From positions 27,250,247 through 27,314,246 of the forward strand of contig CM057830.1 in the NCBI GenBank assembly GCA_030068075.1: a stretch of DNA of 64,000 nt, in the 5' to 3' direction. The position numbers and the translations under genes are program-made. Source of the DNA: Paguma larvata. Lineage: Eukaryota > Chordata > Mammalia > Carnivora > Viverridae. The notes beneath the pieces were generated by a model, which did not search any database, was not told the origin of the DNA, and saw only the letters and a program-made list of their open reading frames with translations. This document shows, piece after piece, positions 21,621-33,417 of this stretch; the first letter of the stretch is position 1; the number at the start of each line of letters is the position of its first letter.

Positions 21621-22993
21621 GGGTTTAAATTCCATTAAGACTCTATAAACAGGGTGAGTGCAGAGTCTGAAACTGCACAGATCAATACCTGGCAGTGCTT
21701 TGGTGGGAAGACCAAATAGCCAGGAGCAGAGTGTGAGGTCTGAGGGGTCCTGGGGCCACATGGGAAGAGATGGTTCCACATGGGAAGACGTGGTCCCCCT
21801 GCTGGGAGGATATTTGGTAGAGGTGGTGTGGCCTCTCCACAGGCAAGTTACAAGCAGACCCTGGAGAACAACCACATTCAGTCCCGCTTGAAAAAGGATG
21901 TTATGGAGGAAGCCTGGTGCCATTGTGTGTTGTGATTTTCCATAATCCCTGAAACGCTGCTGCTACACAAATAATGCAGACTTTTCCTGGAGTAGGCTGG
22001 CACCCAGCCGCAGTCCCCGGGCATCATCAACAGCACAGTCCTGTGAACATTCCTGGGAGCGGGCAGGCACCTGGCCATTGCTTGGTGAGATCCTCCCCCA
22101 GAGGGTCAGAGAGGGTCAAAGCCTCACTCCCTCAGAAGTGAGGGGTTGGGAAACACTGCCACATCTGAGCTAAACTCAGGAGGGAGGTGCTGCCTGGCAG
22201 AATGATGACTTGGTCACAGACAGTGTAAAAGCAGGAAGTGGACGGAAGCTAGAGACAAAGGATGGGTGCTTGACTGCTGATCAGGGAGAGCAAAGAGTTC
22301 TGATACTAGAGAATGGGTAGCTGGGTAACATCATTTTCACCCCTCCCAACGCATGTGCATATGCACCTACATGCGCCACAACAATCCATCCCAATAAGCA
22401 AAGCAGCACCACCTAGCAGAGAATGGAGCCATTACACTAAGTCTTGCGTAGCTGGGCCAGCTATGCTCTTGAGGAACACCACAAGTCTCGCTGCCTGCTT
22501 AGTTTATGGACTATAAAGTGCTTCATAGTTTGACTTCTAGGGGGAAAATGTAGAATCAATCGTATTTTAGTCTATTTGCTTGTCCATCTATTCTTTTTTC
22601 TTTTTCTTTTCTTATTCTCGAATACAAAAAGAGAAAAAAATAATTTTATTTTTCATTTTTATTAAAAGATTTTTCTTTAATTTTTCTACAATTTTTTTAC
22701 TTTTGTAATTTTTAAGTCTATTTTACGTCCATCATTTCATTTTATTCATTTATTGTATTCATTTTTTAAAATTTTCAAACATTTTCCATTTTTTTCTTTT
22801 TTCTTTTTTTCCCTTTTTTTTCTTTTCGTATATTTCCCTTTTTTCTCTAATCTATCAAGCTCCTATCAATAACCAGACCAAAACACACCTCAGATCTAGC
22901 ATCCTTTATTTCATTTCTTGTGTTGTTTTTAATTTTTTAATTTTAATTTTCTTTTTGCTTTATTAATTCCTTTTCTTCCTTCAAAAGGTCCAA

Positions 22994-23862
22994 ATGAAGG
23001 AATTCACCAAAAAGAAAGAACAGGAAGAAATGACAGCCAGGGACTTAATCAACACAGATACAAGCACATATGTGAACCAGCATTTATAATCACGATGATA
23101 AAAATACTAACTGGGGTTGAAAATAGATTAGAATCCCTTTCTGCAGATATAAAAGAAGTAGAAGCTAGTAAGGATAAAATAAAAAATGCTCTAACTGAGC
23201 TGCAATCTCAAATGAAGGCCACGGTGGCAAGGATGGGAGAAGCAGAGCACCAAATCAGTGATACAGAGGACAAACTTATAGAGAACAATGAAGCAGAAAA
23301 AAGGAGGGAGACTAAGGCAAAAGAGCAAGATTTATAAATTAGAGAACTCAGTGACTCATTAAAAAGGAGTAACATCTGAATGATAGAGGTTCCAGAAGGT
23401 GAAGAAAGAGAAAAAGGCATAGAAAGTTTATGTGAGCAAAACATAGTGGAAAACTTTCCTAACCTGGGGAAAGAGAGATGTCAAAATCAAGGAAGCACTG
23501 AGGACTCCCATTAGATTAAACAAAAAACGACCATGAACAAGGCATATCATAGTCAAATTCACAAAATACTCAGGCAACGAAAGAATCATGAAAGCAGCAA
23601 GGGAAAAAAACTCCTTAACCTACAAGGGAAGACAGATCAGGTTCCCAGCAGACCTATCCATAGAAACTTGGTAGGCCAGAAAGGAGTGGCAGAATATATT
23701 CAATGAACTGAATCAGAAAAATATGCAGCAAGAATTCTTTATCCAGCAAGGCTGTCATCCAAAATAGAAGAAGATATAAAAAGTTTCCCAGATAAACAAA
23801 AATTTAAAAAGTACATGACCACTAAACCAGACCTACAAGAAATTTTAAGGGGGACTCTCTGA
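22994..23862 (+). pseudogene. L1 ORF1 (RNA-binding protein) remnant, copy B
   Basis: ATG at 22,994 (MKEFTKKKEQEEMTAR-like) to TGA at 23,860-23,862 after LQEILRGTL. An 80-codon open piece at 23,095-23,337 carries the heptad-patterned coiled coil (ENRLESLSADIKEVEASKD), which in the family drives trimer formation. The RRM/C-terminal region follows with shifts and stops. An in-frame stop at about 23,086 and others inactivate it. Confidence 0.85.
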
Positions 23863-23991
23863 GGGGAGAAAAGATTTAAAAAAACAAACAAACCAACAAC
23901 AACAACAACAACAAATAAAAAGACCAAAAGCAACAAAGACCAGAAAGGACAAGAGAACACCACCAGAAACTCCAACTCTACAGGCAACAGA

Positions 23992-26444
23992 ATGTCAGTA
24001 AATTCATATCTTTCAGTACTCATTCTAAATGTCAAAGGACTAAAAGCTCCAATAAAAAGACATAGGGTAACAGAATGGATAAGAAAACAAGATCCATCTA
24101 TATACTGTTTACAAGAGACCAATTTTAGACCTAAAGACACCTTCAGATTCAAAGTAAGGAGATGGAGAAACATCTATCATGCTAATGGTTGCCAAAAGGA
24201 AGCCAGAGTAGCCATACTTAGATCAGACAATCTAGACTTTAAAATAAAGACTGTAACAAGAGATGAAGAAGGGCATTATATCATCATTAAGGGCTCTATC
24301 CATCAAGAAGATCTAAGAATTGTAATCATTTATTTTCCAAACATGGAAGTACCCAAATATATAAATCAATTAATCACAAACATACACAAACTCAATAGAT
24401 CCAAAGAAAGCCTTTGACAAAATACAGAATCCTTTCTTGATAAAAACCCTCAAGAAAATAGGGATAGAAGGATCACCTCAAGATTATAAAAGCCATATAT
24501 AAAAGACTCACGGCTAACATCATCCTCAATGGGGAATATTTGAGAGCATTTCCCATAAGGTCAGGAACACGATGGGAATGTTCACTGTCACCATTGTTAT
24601 TCAACACAGTATTGGAAGTCTTAGCCTTAGCAATCAGACAACACGAAGGAATAAAAGGCATCCAAATCGGCCAGGAGGAAGTCAAACTTTCATTCTTTGC
24701 AGATGACATGATACCCTATATGCAAAACCCAAAAGATCCCACCAAAAAAAACACAAAAGACTTCTAGAAATGATCCATGAATTCAGCAAAGTCACAAGAT
24801 ATAAAATGAATGCACAGAAATTTGTTACATTCCTATACACCAATAATGAAGCAACCAAAAGAGAAATCAAGGAATCGATCCCATTTACATTATATCAAAA
24901 ACTATAAACTACCTAGGGATAAATCTAACCAAAGAGGTGAAAAATCTATACACTGAAAACTGTAGAAAGCTTATGAAACAAATGGAAGACGACACACAAA
25001 AAATGGAAAAATATTACATGCTCCTGGATAGGAAGAACAAATATTGTTAAAATGTCAATACTATCCAAAGCAATCTACATATTCAATGCAATCCCTATTA
25101 AAGTAACACTAGCATTCTACATATAGCTAGAACAAACAATCTTAAAATTTGTATGGAACCAGAAAAGACCATGAATACCCAAAAGCAATCTTGAAAAAGA
25201 AAACCAAAGCTGGAGGCATCACAATCCCAGACTTCAAGCTGCAATGCAAAGCTTTAATCATCAAGACAGTATAGTACTGGCACAAAAACAGACTCTCAGT
25301 CATTGGAACAGAATAGAGAACCCAGAAATGGACCCACAAACGTATGGCCAACTAATTTTTGACAAAGCAGGAAAGAATATCCAATGGAATAAAGACAGTC
25401 TCTTCAGCAAATGGTGCTGGGAAAACTGGACAGCAACATGCAGAAAAATGAACCTGGACCACTTTCTTACATCATACACAAAAATAAACTCTAAATGGAT
25501 GAAAGACCTCAACCTAAGACAGGAAGCCATAAAAACCCTAGAGGAGAGAACAGGCAGCACCCTCTTTGACCTTGGCTGCAGCAACTTCTTACTCAACATG
25601 TCTCCGGAGGCAAGAGAAACAAAAGTAAAAGTGAACTATTGGGACCTTATCAAAATAAAAAGCTTCTGCACAGCGAAAGAAACAATCAGCAAAACCAAAA
25701 GGCAACCGAAAGAATGGGAAAAGATATTTGCAAATGACATAGCAGATAAATGGTTAGTATCCAAAATCTATAAAGAACTTATCAAACTCAACACCCCAAA
25801 AACCAATAATCCAGTGAAGAAAGGGCAGAAGACCTGAACAGACACTTCTCCCAAGAAGACATCCAGTTGGCTGACACATAAAAAAATGCTCAACATCACT
25901 TATCATCAGGGAAATAAAAATCAAACCCACAGTGAGATACCACCGCACACTTGTCAGAATGGCTAACATTAACAACTCAGACAACAACAGATGTTGGCAA
26001 AGATGTGGAAAAAGAGGGTATCTTTTGCCCTGCTGGTGGGAATGCAAACTGGTGCAGCCACTCTGGAAAACAGTATGGAGGTTCCTTAAAAAATTAAAAA
26101 TAGAACTACCCTATGGCCCAGCAATTGCACTACTAGGTATTTATCCAAGGGATACAGGTGTGCTGGTTTGAGGGGGCACATGCACCCCAATATTTATAGC
26201 AGTGCTATTGACAATAGCCAAAGTATGGAAAGAGCCCAAATGTAGATCAATGGATGAATGGATAAAGAAGAAGTGGTATATATATACAATGGAGTATTAC
26301 TCAGTAATCAAAAAGAATGTCATGTTGCCATTTGCAACTACGTGGATGGAACTGGAGGGTATTATGCTAAGTGAAATTAGTCAGAGAAAGACAAATATTA
26401 TACGACTGTATTCATATGAGGACTTTAATATACAAAACGGATGA
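23992..26444 (+). pseudogene. L1 ORF2 (endonuclease-reverse transcriptase) remnant, copy B
   Basis: 23,992-24,395 encodes the start of the endonuclease (LILNVKGLKAPIKRHRVTEW, then YCLQETNF with the catalytic-type glutamate kept). A deletion joins this to RT motif A near 24,397-24,420. RT motif B ([15 protein letters not shown]) and intact motif C (FFADDMIPY) lie at 24,560-24,720. The best-preserved part is a 197-codon frame at 25,244-25,837 ([16 protein letters not shown] through [15 protein letters not shown]). The C-terminal frames are 25,932-26,171 and 26,202-26,444. It cannot make a working protein. Confidence 0.9.
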
Positions 26445-26661
26445 ACATAAGGGAAGGGAAGTAAAAAGAATATAAAAACATGGAGGGGGACAAAACATAA
26501 GGGACTCTTTGATATAGAGAACAAACAGAGGGTTGCTAGAGAGGTTGTGGGAGGAGGGAAAGGCACTAAAGAATCTACTCCAGAAATCATTGTTGCACTG
26601 TATGCTAACTTGGATGTAAACGAAAGACAAAGACAAAAACAAAAACAAAACAAAACAAAAA

Positions 26662-27562
26662 CATATCAAGATATAAAGGATATTTTGGGAGCAAATGGGA
26701 AATAGGGATTGTATTTATATATTTACGGAATCAATGTTAATAAACTTACTGGGTGTGATAAAAAAATACCTCATGAAATTTTTTGGTATTGAAATTCCAA
26801 CTGAGCATCTCTTTTAGTACTCTATGTTAGGATTCAAGTTTTTAGGACTAAACATTTTGGCCTTTAATTATATTCTGTTTGCAAAGTGCTCCAAGTGCCC
26901 TCAATAAAAAATTTTAAGTTGCTGGAAAAAAAGAAAATAAAAAGAGCTAAATGATAACACAGATTTTATGGAAATACAATGAAAAAAGAAATTAACATTC
27001 ATATTATCTATGATATGTTAATTGCAGGATTTCATGAAAACCTTAGTTCTAGCATTAGGGTGCTTTAAATTATAAGCAAATGTATCATAAATAATGACCT
27101 TTTTATTTTTCAGCCACTTCCATTTTTATCCCTTGAATGGAGTTAAAGGTGGACTCATGTTTTTTATTATGAATTTCTCTCAATGTAGGAAGATGTCAAT
27201 ATAATTATTTTTATTATTATATATTATTATTATATTTATTTTCTAATAATCTAGAAATCACTGAGCTTTAAAAACTCAAATCAAAATGAGAATGCCATAA
27301 TTCTCTGATTTTTTCTTCACGTTATGTAAAGACAGATTGGTTATATTTTCAATAGTGAAAAATGAGAACCAATAACCAAGTTTAAGGGTACTTTTCTTTT
27401 TTCCTTCCCAACATATTCATTTATGAAGTGATTAATATCTGGCCCTTGGAATTATCATCATTGTTAATCATTAGATTTTATTAGTAGATTGATTAATCTT
27501 TTCAAGTGTTTTTCAGTTTCACTGTTTCTTGTGAGTTATGGATTGAGTGCAAAGACTACCAT

Positions 27563-27596
<34 letters not shown>

Positions 27597-28305
27597 CAAT
27601 GTAGTTAGGTAAGGAAACCACCTATTCTGGAATTAAGGAAGACACACAGAACAGGAGCTAGACAGCTCTCATTGCAGCTTCCCCTGACTCCTAGAATCCC
27701 TAAAGAAGGCATTTCATTCTGTGAGATAATGTCCACCAAGGGGTATGCCCTACTTAGAGTAGCTATTTTTTGCTGTCTCATTCAGAAACAAATGAAGAAA
27801 ATAACCATGATATGAAATATTAACAGACTTCAGGGACCTGGGACCTTTCTGTTTTCCAGCCAAACTTAGCATCAGCAAGCCCACATTTCCTAGGAAGCAA
27901 GAGGACAGCAGAATGTCCAGATATGCAATCGTATTGTCCAGTGAAATATCAGGCAATATTGTCCCGAAGGTTCCAAACAATATGTATATATAGGATTCTA
28001 ATATTCCAAAGATAGATTTCTACCCCCAAATATTTAATGATATAACAACTTAATAGCATATTTCCTCTTTGAATTTTAGGGTGATATTAGAATGTGAAAA
28101 CTTGGGAAAATATTGTATTTTATAACAACATAAATGTTTGATTCAGATATCAGAATTAATATTTTTATCATGCATTACTCTCAGTGAAAGAAGGCATTAT
28201 ATGAAATAACAGAAATGCAGGTGAAGAAACTTGAGAATGATTTCATATAAAAAAGCCTCATTTGTTGTTCCCACTTTGAATCTTACATTACAAATACTTA
28301 CTTAG
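26662..28305. other. Unassigned AT-rich sequence
   Basis: No supported gene. It contains the CA microsatellite at 27,564 and a short TTA/TTAT-rich tract at 27,200-27,240. The minus-strand 76-codon frame at 27,750-27,980 has no recognised domain. The 27,620-27,990 stretch is less AT-rich and may be a very old repeat that I could not name. Confidence 0.5.
27564..27594. repeat. (CA)n microsatellite
   Basis: About 15-16 CA units, not inside an identifiable L1. Confidence 0.96.
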
Positions 28306-28347
28306 AAATATTTATTTATTTTGAGAAAGAGAGAGATTATGAGAGAA

Positions 28348-28390
<43 letters not shown>

Positions 28391-28514
28391 TCCAAGCAGA
28401 CTTCATGCTGTTAGCAGAGGGAAATTCATGGTCCAATCTCACAAAGTGTGAGATCATGACCTGAGTCAAAATCAAGAGTTGGAGGGTAAACCGACGGTGC
28501 CACACCAGCGCCCC
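28306..28514 (-). mobile_element. Felid tRNA-Lys SINE
   Basis: TATTTATTTATTTTGAGA tail side at left. The (GA)n tract grades into (GACA)n at 28,366-28,389. The tRNA-like head ends CAGCGCCCC at 28,514. Confidence 0.93.
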
Positions 28515-29007
28515 ATAAAGTAGTAAGACTTAAATAATACCTATCTTTAAGACATATATTGTGGTTGGTTATAAAAATACGTTCAAAATTTTTGATACTT
28601 CTCTCTTCAAGAGGTGGAGCATAATTCCCTTCTTCTTGAGTATAGCTTACTAATTGTTCTAATTACAAGAAAACTTCACAAGTGTTTGTAATTTACAAGT
28701 TCAGGTTATTTTTTTATGGCTTCCATTTTAAGTTCTTTTTCTCCTTCTCACTTTCTCTCTCACTTGCTCCCTCTCTATATTTCTGATGACCTGCCCTGGA
28801 AGAAACAAGCTGCTATTTATGAGAAACACTATGGACTGGCAATGTGGCAAGGAACTGAGGTCTCCTGCCCACTGTCCATGAGAAACTGAGACCAGCCAGC
28901 AACCACAGAAGCGAGCTATGAAGTGGATTCCCCAGCTGCCTTTGAGCCTTGAGATGTCTACAGTCTGGCCAAAAACTTGACTACACCCACATAAAAGACT
29001 AGAGCCA

Positions 29008-29165
29008 GGAGTGCCTGGGTGGCTCAGTTGCTTAAGTGTCCAATTTCGGCACAGCTCAGAGCCTGAAGCTTACTTCGGATTCTGTGTCTCCATCTCTCTG
29101 TGCCCCTACCCCACTAGTGCTCTGTCTCTCTCTGTCTTTCGAAAATAAATAAATGTTAAAATATT
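29008..29165 (+). mobile_element. Felid tRNA-Lys SINE, internally deleted
   Basis: Head GTGCCTGGGTGGCTCAGTTG at 29,011, then a jump from AATTTCGG directly to CACAGCTCAGAGCC. The B-box-containing segment of the tRNA-like part is missing (about 45 bp). The tail contains (AAAT)n. Confidence 0.88.
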
Positions 29166-29253
29166 TTTTAAATAAATAATTAAAAGAAGAGACTGAGTCA
29201 TTACCACCTACCTAAACCTCAAGAACTGTGTAGCTAAATATTGGTGCTAATTT

Positions 29254-29478
29254 TTTTTTTTCATTTTTTTAATGTTTATTTATTTTGAGAGAGAGAGAGA
29301 GAGAGAGAGAGAAAGGGAAGAAGGGGCAGAGAAAGAGGGAGACACAGAATCCAAAGCAGGCTCTAGGCTCCAATCTGTCAGCACAGAACCCAAGCTGTCA
29401 GGGCTTGAACCCACGAACTGTGAGATCATGACCCGAGCCGAAGTTGGATGCTTAATGAACTGAGTCACCTAGGCGCCC
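29254..29478 (-). mobile_element. Felid tRNA-Lys SINE
   Basis: Flanked by a 16-bp target duplication with one mismatch (ATATTGGTGCTAATTT at 29,238-29,253; ATATTGGTGTTAATTT at 29,479-29,494). (GA)n tract at 29,286-29,312; head ends TAGGCGCCC. Confidence 0.95.
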
Positions 29479-29545
29479 ATATTGGTGTTAATTTTGCTAA
29501 ATTTTTGGGATAAGTTATTATGCAACAATAACTAATATGTGTATG

Positions 29546-30177
29546 TGTATATATGGTAGGAGAAGAGGAATAGAGAGAGGAGACAGACAGAAAGAGAAAG
29601 AAACAGTGACAGAGGGAGAAATTACTTTTTGGCCAATCAAATTTATATATTGACAAAAAGAAATATTTTAGACAGGGAAAATTCTAAAAATATAATATAT
29701 TATAATACTTATGAATGTTTTAATCCAGTAGATCAGAGACCATTGTGGAAACAAATAGTGTAGCTATTACATCAACATCCCTAAAGACAAACTCACAATT
29801 ACATAATAAAGTGGTTCCATATGGTTACCAATGAAAGATGTTTCACAGCTGAAATATCCAGATGGAAAAGGAGAAATTAACATAATTATAATACTTCCAG
29901 TATTAGAAAGCATATAGTTGAATCTTCTCATTTTTTAAAAGTAAGGTGAAGAGATTACAGAGCTTTCATGGTTTTCCCTCTAAGTAATTCACTGTTTAAA
30001 CTTGGAGTAGATAACTCCTTCAAGCTCACTCAAAACACAATTTTAGACTATTTTTTAGATTCATCTGTGAATACAAACCAAAAATATTTCCATATTAAAG
30101 AAAATACTTACAAATACCTTGTATGTAAGATATACTCTAAATAGTTGCCATTTAGGGTCTGTGTGTATGTGTGTATA
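29546..30177. other. Unassigned AT-rich sequence
   Basis: Nothing recognisable apart from a (TG/TA) dinucleotide patch at about 29,537-29,556 and a purine-rich patch at 29,565-29,625. Confidence 0.45.
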
Positions 30178-30367
30178 ATTTATTTTTTTTTAGAGAAATA
30201 AAGTATGCATGATTTGGGGAGAGGTGCAGAGAAAGAGAGAGAATCTTAAGCAGTGTCCAAACTCAGTGTGGAGCCAGATGCAGGGCTTGATCCCATGATT
30301 GTGGGATCATGACCTGAGCTGAAATAAAGAGTCAGACACTCAAGTGACTGAGCCACCCAGTCGTCCC
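30178..30367 (-). mobile_element. Felid tRNA-Lys SINE
   Basis: Worn copy without a long GA tract; head ends CACCCAGTCGTCCC. Another SINE has inserted 16 bp beyond its end. Confidence 0.9.
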
Positions 30368-30383
30368 TAGTGTTTTATATTTT

Positions 30384-30413
30384 TTAAAAGTATTTATCTA
30401 TATATCTATTTAC

Positions 30414-30462
<49 letters not shown>

Positions 30463-30593
30463 GCATTCCAAGCGTGCTCCACACTGTCAGCACAGAACCC
30501 GACATGGGGTTTGAACTCATGTACAGTGAGATCATGACCTGAGCCAAAATCAAGAGTCAGATGTTTAAGTGACTGAGTCACCCAAGTGTCCCC
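30384..30593 (-). mobile_element. Felid tRNA-Lys SINE
   Basis: 16-bp target duplication with one mismatch, TAGTGTTTTATATTTT at 30,368-30,383 and TAGTATTTTATATTTT at 30,594-30,609. (GA)n of about 21 units at 30,417-30,458. Confidence 0.95.
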
Positions 30594-30809
30594 TAGTATT
30601 TTATATTTTTGACAAAGCTAGATTTAGATCATAATATAAATGCCATTATTTTGTCTAGGTGGAATAAGCATCATCTGAAACATTAATTTTATCAGAATAA
30701 GCTTGATTATATGGAAAGGGTGTAATTTCAGCAAAATTATGATGAGAAAACAAACATAAAAAGACTAAATTATTGTCATCTTCTTACTGTTTAATGTTTC
30801 TAAAGTTCT

Positions 30810-31027
30810 TTTTTTTATTTTTTAATGTTTATTTCTTTTTGAGACAGAGAGAGACTCAGCATGAGTGGGGGAGGAGTAGAGAGAGAGGGAGACACAGAAT
30901 CGGAAGCAGGCTCCAGGTTCTGAGCTGTAAGCACAGAGTCTGATGCGGGGCTCGAACTCATGGACTGCAAGATCATGACCTGAGCCGAAGTCGGACACTC
31001 AACCAACTGAGCCACCCAGGCACCCCA
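30810..31027 (-). mobile_element. Felid tRNA-Lys SINE, young-looking
   Basis: Perfect 18-bp target duplication TAATGTTTCTAAAGTTCT at 30,792-30,809 and 31,028-31,045. The body is close to the felid consensus. A 109-codon minus frame here is antisense to the flank and sense for the SINE, not a gene. Confidence 0.96.
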
Positions 31028-31277
31028 TAATGTTTCTAAAGTTCTATGTGTTGTTTCTCTACTTTGCAACTCAACCTTACAAAGACCTCTTGTTTCCCAA
31101 GTTAGGAACCCCCTCAAGGTTTTCTCTAATGCAAAAAAAGACAAAGCTCAGGGATATGATTATATTTGAATTTATGTTTTCAGTCTGAATTATCGAGGAC
31201 TTCAATTTGCTTATTAAGAAAATCCTAATCCTGGAAAACTTTGTGGCCTGCTAATAAATGTATATACACCAAACCTT

Positions 31278-31474
31278 ATTTTTTTTTTTTAATTTCTGAC
31301 ACAGAGAGAGGAGAGCACAAATGAGGGAGGAGCAGAGAAAGAGTGAGAGAGGATCCAAAGAAGGCTCTGCACTGAGAGCAGAGAGCCTGACACGGGGCTT
31401 GAACCCACAAACTGTGAGATCATGACCGGAGCCAAAGTCAGACGCTTAACTGACTGAGCCACACAGGTACCCCC
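31278..31474 (-). mobile_element. Felid tRNA-Lys SINE
   Basis: A poly(T) tail side at about 31,279-31,290 and head ending CACACAGGTACCCC. Possible worn duplication CAAACCTTATTT / CAAATAATCTTATTT. Confidence 0.93.
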
Positions 31475-31689
31475 AAATAATCTTATTTGGATTAAAGCAT
31501 CCAAACTGCTATTGGAGATAAACACAAATAATACAATCTGCAGATATAGGTTTTAATATTGTCACAAGAATGTATCCAATTGCAAAGTAGAAATTCCATT
31601 TTATTAATAGAATTTTTGGCTCCTTCTAGGACCTTGACATTGTGTAAGGCTTTTCTCTTTCTTAAAGTGTATGTGATGACTTTCTAACA

Positions 31690-32483
31690 TGGTACATGAA
31701 ATAAACTTATAATGGATTAAAGACCTAAATGTGAGAACTGAAACCATAAAAATTCTAATAGAGAACATAGGCAGCAATTTCTTTGACACTGGGCATAGCA
31801 ACATTTTTCTAGATATGTCTCCCAAGGCAAAGGAAACAAAAGCAAATATAAGCTACTGAGACTAAATCAAAATAAAACTTTTGCACAGCAAAGGAAACAA
31901 TCAACAAAACAAAAAGATAACCTGTTGAATGGGAGAAGGTATTTGTGAATGATGTATCTGATAAGGGATTAATATTCAAAATGTATAAAGAACGTATACA
32001 ATACCAAAATAAAACAAATAATCTAAAAAAATTGGCAGAGGACCTCAATAGACAGTTTTACAAGGAAAACAGAGTGGACCAACAGACACATGAAAAGATG
32101 CTCAATATCACTAATCATCAGGAATTAACCATCAAAACCACACTGAGATATCACCTCACACCTGTTAGAATGGCTAAAATAAAAAAGATAAACAAGTGTC
32201 AGTGAGGATATGGAGAAAAACGAAGCCTTGTGTACTGTTGGTGTGAAGATAAGTTGGTACAGGCACTGTGTGTAACACTATGGAGATTCCTAAAATAATT
32301 ACAAATAGAAATACCATATGATCCAATAATTCCACTACTGGATATTTATACAAAGAAAGCAAAACACTAATTTGAAAAGATACATGCACTCCTATATTTA
32401 TTGCAGTATTATTTACAATAGCCAATTGATGGAAACAACCTAAGTGTCCATTGACAGATGAGTGGATAAAGAAGATGTGGAAT

Positions 32484-32521
<38 letters not shown>

Positions 32522-32985
32522 ATATTATGCAGCCATAAAAGGATGAACTCTTGTCATTTGAAAACATGGATGGACCTAGAGTGTATTACGCTAACTGAAG
32601 TAAGTCAGACTGAGAAAGACAAATTCATGTGATTTCATGCATATGTGCAGTCTAAAAAACAAAACAAGTGAATCAACAAACCAAAAATAGAATCTGACAT
32701 ATAAATACTGAAAACATACTGAGGACTCCCAAAGGGAAGAGATTTGGGGATATGGGCAAAATGAGTGAAGAGAATTGGGAGATATAGGTTTCCAGTTATA
32801 GAAGACATAAGTCAAGAGAATAAAAGATACGGCATACGGAATACAGTCAATGGTATTGTGTTAGTGTTGTATGGTGACAGATTGTAGCTACACTTGTGGT
32901 GGGCCTAATGTAGAAAGATGTTGAATCACTAAGTTTTATAGCTAAAACTAACACTGTATGCCAACTATACTCAAACAAAAAAGAT
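31690..32985 (+). mobile_element. L1 3' fragment (ORF2 C-terminal third and 3'UTR)
   Basis: Starts in the ORF2 TGGATTAAAGACCTAAATGT region and runs collinearly through FVNDVSDKGLIFKMYKE-type sequence and the C-terminus to an A-rich end near 32,985. It is intermediate in decay between copies A/B and the L1M remnants. A CA array lies at 32,485. Confidence 0.88.
32485..32519. repeat. (CA)n microsatellite inside L1 ORF2
   Basis: About 17 CA units immediately before CGAATATTATGCAGCC, homologous in position to the arrays at 2,001 and 19,026. Confidence 0.97.
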
Positions 32986-33210
32986 TAAAATAAAACACAA
33001 TTTATGAAATTATACATTTATATATTAAATCTATCAAATCTATAATGCCAAAAAAGTCTATGCAATGATTAAATTATAAACTTTTAAGTTATTTAATACA
33101 CATTAATATATCTTATCACATCCTAAGTTATTTCAAATTTGTATAAATACATAATTAAGGAGTTAACAGGTAATCCTTATTTGAAATTCCACAAAGAGAA
33201 ACCTAATTTT

Positions 33211-33417
33211 TTTAATGTTTTTTAATTTATTGTGTGTGAAAGAGAGAAAACACAAACAGGGGAGGGACAGAGAGAGAGAGAGAAAGAGAATCCCAAGCTG
33301 GCTCTACACCTTCAGTGCAGAGGTCAATGCAGGGCTCAAACTCACAAACCATGAGATCATGACCTAAGCCGAAATCAAGAGTCAGATGCTTAAGGGACTA
33401 AGTCACCCAAGCACCTG
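33211..33417 (-). mobile_element. Felid tRNA-Lys SINE
   Basis: 13-bp target duplication with one mismatch: GAAACCTAATTTT at 33,198-33,210 and GAAACCTCATTTT at 33,418-33,430. The head is worn (CACCCAAGCACCTG). Confidence 0.94.

Larger units (their letters stand above)
21040..26661 (+). mobile_element. Near-full-length L1, copy B (inactive)
   Basis: 5'UTR ~21,040-22,993, homologous to copy A (ACACAACAATCTGCACAACC near 21,124), with a heptamer minisatellite and a T-rich end at 22,580-22,980. ORF1 22,994-23,862, ORF2 from 23,992, 3'UTR to an (AAAAC)n-like tail at about 26,633-26,661. About 1.3 kb of ORF2 between endonuclease and RT motif A is deleted near 24,395. It is less decayed than copy A. 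Boundaries are approximate. Confidence 0.9.
28565..29545 (+). mobile_element. MaLR-like LTR split by two SINEs
   Basis: The blocks AAGAGGTGGAGCATAATTCC, TGGCAAGGAACTGAGG, GTGGATTCCCC and CCTTGAGATGTCTACAG occur in the order typical of MLT1-type LTRs. After two SINEs the 3' end (GATAAGTTATTATGCAACAATAACTAATA) closes it. Family name from memory. Confidence 0.62.

Noticed and set aside
21159..21923. 254-codon minus-strand open frame, the longest in the window
   Set aside because: It is produced by the stop-free GGGAGAA/AGGAGAA heptamer array plus flanking L1 5'UTR, and has low-complexity Pro/Ser/Leu/Phe repeats.
25244..25837. 197-codon open frame as a possible host gene
   Set aside because: Clear L1 ORF2 text ([31 protein letters not shown]) inside L1 copy B.
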